Origin: Streptococcus sp. bf_0095
GTDB taxonomy: Bacteria > Bacillota > Bacilli > Lactobacillales > Streptococcaceae
Assembly: GCF_004166885.1 (NCBI RefSeq)
Contig: NZ_RCYU01000003.1
Location: 124,001-188,000 of the forward strand
Length of the DNA stretch: 64,000 nt
Direction: 5' to 3'
Both the position numbers and the translations under genes were made by a program. The number at the start of each line of letters is the position of its first letter. Position 1 is the first letter of the stretch. Shown here piece by piece: positions 59,701-64,000 of this stretch. The notes under the pieces were generated by a model. That model was not told where the DNA came from. It searched no databases and worked only from the letters and a program-made list of their open reading frames with translations.

Positions 59701-61188
59701 ACCTTCCTTGGTTTCGATGGAGACAAGGTACCCGATATCGATTTGAACTTCTCAGGGGAGGACCAGCCGAGTGCCCACTTGGATGTCCGTGATATCTTTG
59801 GGGAAGAATATGCCTTCCGGGCAGGAACAGTAGGTACAGTTGCGGCCAAGACTGCCTATGGGTTTGTGAAAGGCTATGAGCGAGACTACGGCAAGTATTA
59901 CCGGGATGCAGAGGTGGAACGTCTGGCGCAAGGTGCCGCTGGGGTCAAGCGGACGACGGGTCAGCACCCAGGGGGAATCGTCGTTATTCCAAACTATATG
60001 GACGTCTATGATTTCACCCCTGTTCAGTACCCAGCAGATGATGTGACAGCTGAATGGCAGACCACTCACTTTAACTTCCATGATATTGATGAGAACGTCC
60101 TCAAGCTTGATGTCCTGGGACACGATGATCCGACCATGATTCGCAAGCTCCAGGACTTGTCAGGCATTGATCCAAACGATATTCCTATGGATGATCCTGG
60201 TGTCATGGCCCTCTTTTCAGGTACAGATATCCTAGGAGTCACACCGGAGCAAATTGGTACTTCAACCGGTATGCTGGGAATCCCAGAGTTTGGGACTAAC
60301 TTCGTTCGGGGTATGGTCGATGAGACCCATCCGACCACCTTTGCCGAATTGCTTCAGCTTTCTGGTCTGTCTCACGGTACCGACGTATGGTTAGGAAATG
60401 CCCAAGACTTGATCAAGGCTGGGATTGCTGACCTATCAACCGTTATCGGATGTCGTGATGACATCATGGTTTACCTCATGCACGCTGGACTAGATCCAAA
60501 AATGGCCTTTACCATCATGGAGCGGGTGCGGAAAGGCATGTGGCTCAAGATTCCTGAAGAAGAGCGCAATGGTTATATCGAGGCCATGAAGGCTAACAAT
60601 GTACCTGAATGGTACATCGAGTCTTGTGGAAAAATCAAGTATATGTTCCCTAAAGCCCATGCGGCAGCCTACGTTATGATGGCCTTGCGGGTGGCTTACT
60701 TTAAGGTTCATCATCCTCTCTACTATTACTGTGCTTACTTCTCTATCCGTGCCAAGGCCTTTGATATCAAGACCATGGGCGCAGGCCTAGAAGCCGTGAA
60801 AGCGCGGATGAAGGAGATTGCTGAAAAACGTAAGAACAACGAAGCTTCCAATGTGGAGATTGACCTCTACACCACCCTTGAAATTGTCAATGAGATGTGG
60901 GAGCGTGGCTTCAAGTTTGGCAAACTGGACCTCTATCGCAGTGATGCAACGGAATTCATCATCGATGGAGACACCCTTATCCCACCATTTGTCGCCATGG
61001 ATGGATTGGGAGAGAACGTAGCCAAGCAGATTGTGCGAGCTCGCAAAGAAGGAGAATTCCTCTCTAAAACAGAGTTACGCAAACGTGGAGGCGTCTCCTC
61101 AACCTTGGTAGAAAAGATGGATGAGATGGGAATCCTTGGCAATATGCCTGAGGATAACCAGCTCAGCCTGTTTGATGATTTGTTTTGA
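56797..61188 (+). CDS. polC: DNA polymerase III alpha subunit, PolC type
   Basis: The 1463-residue replicative polymerase of low-GC Gram-positives. Order of domains: N-terminal helical region, OB fold (about 240-330), PHP domain ([16 protein letters not shown] near 343), inserted 3'-5' exonuclease (FDVETTGL near 428), zinc-binding CGQCQY...CPNCGH near 927-950, and polymerase catalytic [11 protein letters not shown] near 982 with [10 protein letters not shown]. The C-terminus [12 protein letters not shown] contains the beta-clamp-binding motif QLSLF. Length is normal and nothing is missing. Confidence 0.98.
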   Translation: MSTSFEILMNQLGMPLEMRESDAFKGAEIQEVIVHKLSRVWEFRFVFAEILPITIFQELKNRLAEEFSKTGNRAVFEIHVKNPTFSEELLQAYYQEAFEDGPCASQGFKSMYQHLQVRSQGEELIISGPSSVDTEHHRKNHLPNLASQLTKFGFPHFQCRVEADDQLTEELHQAFEAEKDQIFQAANEETLRAMESLSQMAPPPAEEKPAFDFKAKKAAAKPKLDKAEVTPMIDITTEENRIVFEGVVFDVEHKVTRTGRVLINFKMTDYTSSFSLQKWAKNEEEAQKFDMIKKNSWLRVRGNIEVNNFTRDLTMNVQDVQEVVHYERKDLMPEGERRVEFHAHTNMSTMDALPEVEELVAKAAKWGHKAVAITDHGNVQSFPHGYKAAKKAGIQLIYGMEANIVEDRVPITYNEVDLDLHEATYVVFDVETTGLSAIYNDLIQVAASKMHKGNIIAEFDEFINPGHPISAYITDLTGITDDHVRNAKPLKQVLEEFQEFCQDAVLVAHKATFDVGFMNTNYERHGLPKITQPVIDTLEFARNLYPEYKRHGLGPLTKRFGVALEHHHMANYDAEATGRLLFIFIKDVAEKHGVTNLAKLNVDLISPDSYKKARVKHATIYVKNQTGLKNMFKLVSLSNTQYFEGVPRIPRMVLDAHREGLILGSACSEGEVFDAVVSQGVDAAVEVAKYYDFIEVMPPAIYAPLIAKEQIKDMEELQTIIKSLIEVGNRLGKPVLATGNVHYLEPEEEIYREIIVRSLGQGAMINRTIGHGENAQPAPLPKAHFRTTNEMLDEFAFLGEDLARKLVIENPNALAEIFEPVEVVKGDLYTPFIDKAEETVAELTYQKAFEIYGNPLPDIVDLRIEKELTSILGNGFAVIYLASQMLVHRSNERGYLVGSRGSVGSSFVATMIGITEVNPLSPHYVCGQCQYSEFITDGSYGSGFDMPNKDCPNCGHKLSKNGQDIPFETFLGFDGDKVPDIDLNFSGEDQPSAHLDVRDIFGEEYAFRAGTVGTVAAKTAYGFVKGYERDYGKYYRDAEVERLAQGAAGVKRTTGQHPGGIVVIPNYMDVYDFTPVQYPADDVTAEWQTTHFNFHDIDENVLKLDVLGHDDPTMIRKLQDLSGIDPNDIPMDDPGVMALFSGTDILGVTPEQIGTSTGMLGIPEFGTNFVRGMVDETHPTTFAELLQLSGLSHGTDVWLGNAQDLIKAGIADLSTVIGCRDDIMVYLMHAGLDPKMAFTIMERVRKGMWLKIPEEERNGYIEAMKANNVPEWYIESCGKIKYMFPKAHAAAYVMMALRVAYFKVHHPLYYYCAYFSIRAKAFDIKTMGAGLEAVKARMKEIAEKRKNNEASNVEIDLYTTLEIVNEMWERGFKFGKLDLYRSDATEFIIDGDTLIPPFVAMDGLGENVAKQIVRARKEGEFLSKTELRKRGGVSSTLVEKMDEMGILGNMPEDNQLSLFDDLF

Positions 61189-61316
61189 TGGGTAAATGAT
61201 TTTTATTCAAAAGTTATCAATCTTAGATGAACAAAAGTCATAATTACATGATGAAGTAACTAATTTATTGAATTGTTCATTTTCTATGTTTGGAAGAATG
61301 TTACATTATCTTTTCA

Positions 61317-61370
61317 GGAGTAGGACAGAACGAAATTTACTAAAAATCGTACTGCCTTACTCCTATTTTT
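61317..61370 (+). terminator. polC terminator
   Basis: AGGAGTAGGACAG pairs with CTGCCTTACTCCT (mismatches inside) around a 23-base loop, then TATTTTTAT. Confidence 0.8.
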
Positions 61371-61456
61371 ATATACTTGTATTCTCAAATAGAGAAAGTT
61401 TATTGCAGTTGATTTTAAATTGAGAAAAATAATATTATGTTCTTTCTATATAATAT

Positions 61457-61485
61457 TGATTTCATAGTTTGTACATGCTATACTA
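61457..61485 (+). promoter_or_regulatory. Promoter of the small protein/DUF262 island
   Basis: TTGATT and TATACT with a 17-base spacer, about 55 bases before the small ORF. Confidence 0.65.
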
Positions 61486-61540
61486 TCTCTGATAATAAAT
61501 GATTAATATATGATTAAAAAAGTTGGAAGGAGGCGTAGAT

Positions 61541-61663
61541 ATGACTGAATGGATTGTTATTGATCAGTTTGGTAATATGATTGCACAAGGATTTTGGACA
61601 AAGGAAGCAACAGAGCAGTATTCAAAAAATATTCCTAATACAAGTGTTATTCCAAAGAATTAG
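61541..61663 (+). CDS. 40-residue small protein of unknown function
   Basis: MTEWIVIDQFGNMIAQGFWT then KEATEQYSKNIPNTSVIPKN, starting 6 bases after a strong AAGGAGG. It is soluble, with a beta-strand-like first half (WIVIDQFGNMIAQG). It lies 64 bases before the first DUF262 gene with no terminator between, so it is probably part of the same transcript. Confidence 0.6.
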   Translation: MTEWIVIDQFGNMIAQGFWTKEATEQYSKNIPNTSVIPKN

Positions 61664-61727
61664 CTACTCTTAACTATAGATTCATATGAATTTGTAGTTT
61701 TTTTAAAATACAATAAAGGCGGATGAA

Positions 61728-63038
61728 ATGGGTATTCAATTTACTTCTAAAAAGGTTGGAGAACTATTGAAAGAAGGTAATTTGCGGATTCCTTCTTATC
61801 AAAGACCTTATAAGTGGAACAGAAAGCATATCCGTAATCTTTTTTATGATTTACGAGATGCTATGGAAAAAAAGGAATATCAAGTTGGCTCTGTTATCTT
61901 GCATGATAATAATGGATACTTAGATATTGTAGATGGGCAACAACGGCTAATTTCTATTTCTTTATTTCTTCATTTATTAGAGAAATTAGAGAATTATGAA
62001 GGTGCTAATCAACTTTTAGGTGCTGAATTTGGAGAGATATCCTGCTATCATGCGAGCGAAAATTATAGTGAGTGGGAAAATTTAGCTCAATTGGTTGGTT
62101 CAAACCAGGCAAAAGGAATTTGCGAATTTTTATTAGAAAATTGTTCTATCTCTTGTATCGTCATGCCAGAGGAACGTTTGTCAGAAGCTTTTCAATTATT
62201 TGACTCTCAGAATAATCGTGGCAAATCTTTAGAACCTCATGATTTACTCAAAGCCTACCATCTGCGTCAACAAGATTCAGAAGATGGAAAAATTATTGAG
62301 AAATGGGAGCAGTTTGTGGAAGATAACGATTTAAGTCTGAAAGATCTATTTGATAAGCATCTTTTTCGTATGAGACGTTGGTCGAGGGGAGAAACAGGAT
62401 TAACCAATAAGCGTTATGGTTCATATCTGCGTTTTACAGAATCTTTTATTGATGATTTTAAAGGTGTTGATTTAAGTCAGAATTTTCCATACCTAGAATT
62501 ATACCGTCATATTGAAAATTTCCCTATGTCAATAACCATGCCAATCATTGATGGAAGTGAATTTTTTAAGTATATTGAATCTGTCCATCAAACGATTAAA
62601 GATCATATAGATATTTTGAATAAACAGTTAGGAATTTCTAATGATTCTAAAAGGGCAGAAAATAGTTCAGATTATCCAGAAGGTATGTTGAAAATTTACA
62701 ATAGTTCAAAAGGACGCTATATCAAGTGTCATAATTTGTTTCTAAATATTTGCTTGCTTTTTGCAGAGAGATTTGGAAAAGAAGAGCTATCAAAAGAAAT
62801 AGTAGAGACCTTGTTTATTTGGGCTTACTACCCGCGTGTAAAGTCTCGTGCTATATATGATGCTACTTTAGGAAACTACGCTGCAGGCGGGAAGTTCAGA
62901 CAAAGAGAAGTTCAAAAACTTTTCCAAATTTTAGCCCATGCTGTAACTCCAAATGATTTCATGCTTAAGATAGATAGAGAATTATTTGAAAATTATACTG
63001 TGGAGCAGATTATAGAGGAGGAAAGAGGAAAATGGTAG
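61728..63038 (+). CDS. DUF262 domain protein A
   Basis: A 436-residue protein with the DUF262 (GmrS/ParB-like) N-terminal motifs: LRIPSYQRPYKWN near 18-30 and IVDGQQRLISISLFLHLL near 67. The family has NTP-dependent and nuclease members, including type IV restriction enzymes such as GmrSD. Later conserved pieces are FQLFDSQNNRGKSLEPHDLLKAYHL near 159. I see no clear DUF1524 His-Asn nuclease motif at the C-terminus, so cleavage activity may come from the partner. AT-rich. Overlaps gene B by 7 bases. Confidence 0.88.
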   Translation: MGIQFTSKKVGELLKEGNLRIPSYQRPYKWNRKHIRNLFYDLRDAMEKKEYQVGSVILHDNNGYLDIVDGQQRLISISLFLHLLEKLENYEGANQLLGAEFGEISCYHASENYSEWENLAQLVGSNQAKGICEFLLENCSISCIVMPEERLSEAFQLFDSQNNRGKSLEPHDLLKAYHLRQQDSEDGKIIEKWEQFVEDNDLSLKDLFDKHLFRMRRWSRGETGLTNKRYGSYLRFTESFIDDFKGVDLSQNFPYLELYRHIENFPMSITMPIIDGSEFFKYIESVHQTIKDHIDILNKQLGISNDSKRAENSSDYPEGMLKIYNSSKGRYIKCHNLFLNICLLFAERFGKEELSKEIVETLFIWAYYPRVKSRAIYDATLGNYAAGGKFRQREVQKLFQILAHAVTPNDFMLKIDRELFENYTVEQIIEEERGKW

Positions 63039-64000
63039 AGACACATATCAGCTTGTCCGTTGATCGTTTATTAAACGAAGATAGCTATGCTATTCCTCTT
63101 TATCAGAGAAATTTTTCCTGGACTTATGATGAGATCGAGCAGTTATTGAACGATGTAGCAGATGCTTATCAAGAAAAGAGAGACAATTACTATATTGGAA
63201 CATTAGTTGTCAATGAAGAGAATGGTCTTTTTAAAATTATAGATGGTCAACAACGAACAACAGCCCTTAATTTAATTGCTTTGGTTTTGAAAAATGAGTT
63301 TAATTTTGACAAATTAGAGGCGGTTAACTTAACTTTCCCGGCTCGGAGAAGATCAAATGAGAATATTCAAAATCTATTTATCAATGAAAAAATTTCTGAG
63401 GACGATGAAAATGAATTAACTAGAGGTTACAGACATGCTAAAGATGCCCTGAAAAAAGTGCTAGGAGAGCGCCAACTTGAACCTCAGTCCTTCGTTGATT
63501 ATCTTTTTGAGAATGTCATCATTTTTCGGAGTATACTTCCTGAAGATTTAGATTTGAATCTTTATTTCGAACGTTTTAACTCTCGGGGAGAACAACTAGA
63601 AGCTCATGAAATTCTTAAGGCACAAATGATGGCTAAGTTTGGAGAAAATCAAGAAACAGCAGAAAAATTTGCTAGAATCTGGGATGCTTGCGCTGAATTT
63701 GATAAGCCAGTAGCAAGTCAATTTAAGATGAGACGGAAGAGGGCAGACAGTTTTCAGGAGCGTGAACGCATTTTTGGATGGCACTTTTCAAATTACTCAT
63801 TTCATAATATTTATGATGACATTGATTTTTATCAAAATGAAAGAAGAAAGTTATCAGATGTATTAGGAAAAAAGATAAATGAAAAAAATATAGAAGTAGA
63901 AAAAGATTTTGGTGATTATACCCAAGTTATAGATTTTCCTACCTTCTTACTCCATGTATTGGCTATTTGGGAAGGTAGAGATCCCAGTGAGGTTCAGCTA
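63032..64000 (+). CDS. DUF262 domain protein B (incomplete, runs off the window)
   Basis: The first 323 residues are visible, starting MVETHISLSVDRLLNEDSYA after GAAAGAGG. DUF262 motifs: AIPLYQRNFSWTYDEIEQLL near 20 and IIDGQQRTTALNLIALVL near 70, then YFERFNSRGEQLEAHEILKA near 185. It is a distant paralog of gene A, and the ATGGTAG overlap shows translational coupling. The C-terminal half, where a DUF1524 nuclease domain would lie, is outside the window. Confidence 0.88.
   Translation, partial: MVETHISLSVDRLLNEDSYAIPLYQRNFSWTYDEIEQLLNDVADAYQEKRDNYYIGTLVVNEENGLFKIIDGQQRTTALNLIALVLKNEFNFDKLEAVNLTFPARRRSNENIQNLFINEKISEDDENELTRGYRHAKDALKKVLGERQLEPQSFVDYLFENVIIFRSILPEDLDLNLYFERFNSRGEQLEAHEILKAQMMAKFGENQETAEKFARIWDACAEFDKPVASQFKMRRKRADSFQERERIFGWHFSNYSFHNIYDDIDFYQNERRKLSDVLGKKINEKNIEVEKDFGDYTQVIDFPTFLLHVLAIWEGRDPSEVQL

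Larger units (their letters stand above)
61189..61540 (+). other. Gene-free region between polC and the accessory island
   Basis: About 350 bases with no gene. It holds the polC terminator (61317-61370) and, after it, an abrupt drop in GC and the promoter of the island at 61457-61485. This is a likely boundary between core and acquired DNA. Confidence 0.6.

Overview
The window is chromosomal DNA from a low-GC Gram-positive coccus, almost certainly a Streptococcus of the oral mitis/sanguinis/parasanguinis type. The reasons are the gene content and order: pepO divergent from a PsaBCA/FimA-type manganese transporter followed by tpx, a RelA-type RSH protein, PolC next to proS-rseP-cdsA-uppS-yajC, ClpL, and a PflF-like glycyl radical enzyme with transaldolase-like and GldA partners. 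Streptococcal-type cre, SigX and PsaR/ScaR sites fit this. No rRNA, CRISPR array, transposase or prophage is present.

Layout. 0-1.2 kb: a small accessory array of predicted toxin-immunity genes (a truncated GAD-like/DUF1851 copy, an Imm22-like gene, and a full GAD-like/DUF1851 gene), lying at the 3' end of tRNA-Lys(CTT). 1.4-9.2 kb: housekeeping block with tRNA-Lys, 6S RNA, rarA, a DUF3013 gene, prmA, rsmE, relA and dtd. 9.5-16.6 kb: manganese homeostasis block (DtxR-type regulator, DUF3114 gene, tpx, psaA-psaC-psaB, divergent pepO) with a clear metalloregulator operator. 16.8-26.0 kb: an anaerobic carbohydrate locus with a glycyl-radical activase, DeoR and SorC regulators, a lactose/cellobiose-family PTS, a glycyl radical enzyme, a fructose-6-phosphate aldolase-like protein and glycerol dehydrogenase. 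26.2-27.1 kb: a short double-glycine peptide gene and a CPBP membrane protease. 27.3-32.0 kb: an oligopeptide-binding lipoprotein and leuS. 32.2-32.8 kb: a two-peptide bacteriocin and immunity operon with a perfect SigX (ComX) cin-box. 32.9-35.1 kb: a class-I amidotransferase and a family 1 glycosidase. 35.3-38.2 kb: a ComR-family quorum-sensing regulator and an ABC exporter preceded by a ComR-box-like palindrome. 38.4-42.5 kb: glmS, a flavin monooxygenase and a HAD phosphatase. 42.7-48.3 kb: two paralogous UroD/MtaA-superfamily proteins, small ORFs and a polar amino-acid ABC importer. 48.3-50.8 kb: clpL with an elaborate leader. 51.0-61.2 kb: a small HTH-like protein, yajC, uppS-cdsA-rseP-proS and polC. 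61.5 kb to the end: an AT-rich accessory island with a 40-residue small protein and two overlapping DUF262 genes, the second cut by the window edge.

How the genes may work together. The carbohydrate locus looks self-contained: PTS import, two local regulators, catabolite repression by CcpA, a glycyl radical enzyme with its own activase, and an aldolase/dehydrogenase pair that would interconvert sugar phosphate, dihydroxyacetone and glycerol. The regulator at 9.5 kb very probably controls the manganese transporter through the operator at 14.57-14.60 kb.

The most interesting candidates for undescribed biology are (1) the orphan ComR-like regulator, palindrome and ABC exporter unit; (2) the SigX-controlled bacteriocin operon and the separate 46-residue peptide/CPBP pair, both containing genes too short for routine calling; (3) the duplicated zinc-motif methyltransferase-like genes tied to an amino-acid importer; (4) the clpL leader with a mini-ORF, two hairpins and four repeated AT-rich motifs; and (5) the paired DUF262 genes. 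Three copies of a roughly 100-180 bp intergenic element sit after or between genes and end in terminator hairpins.
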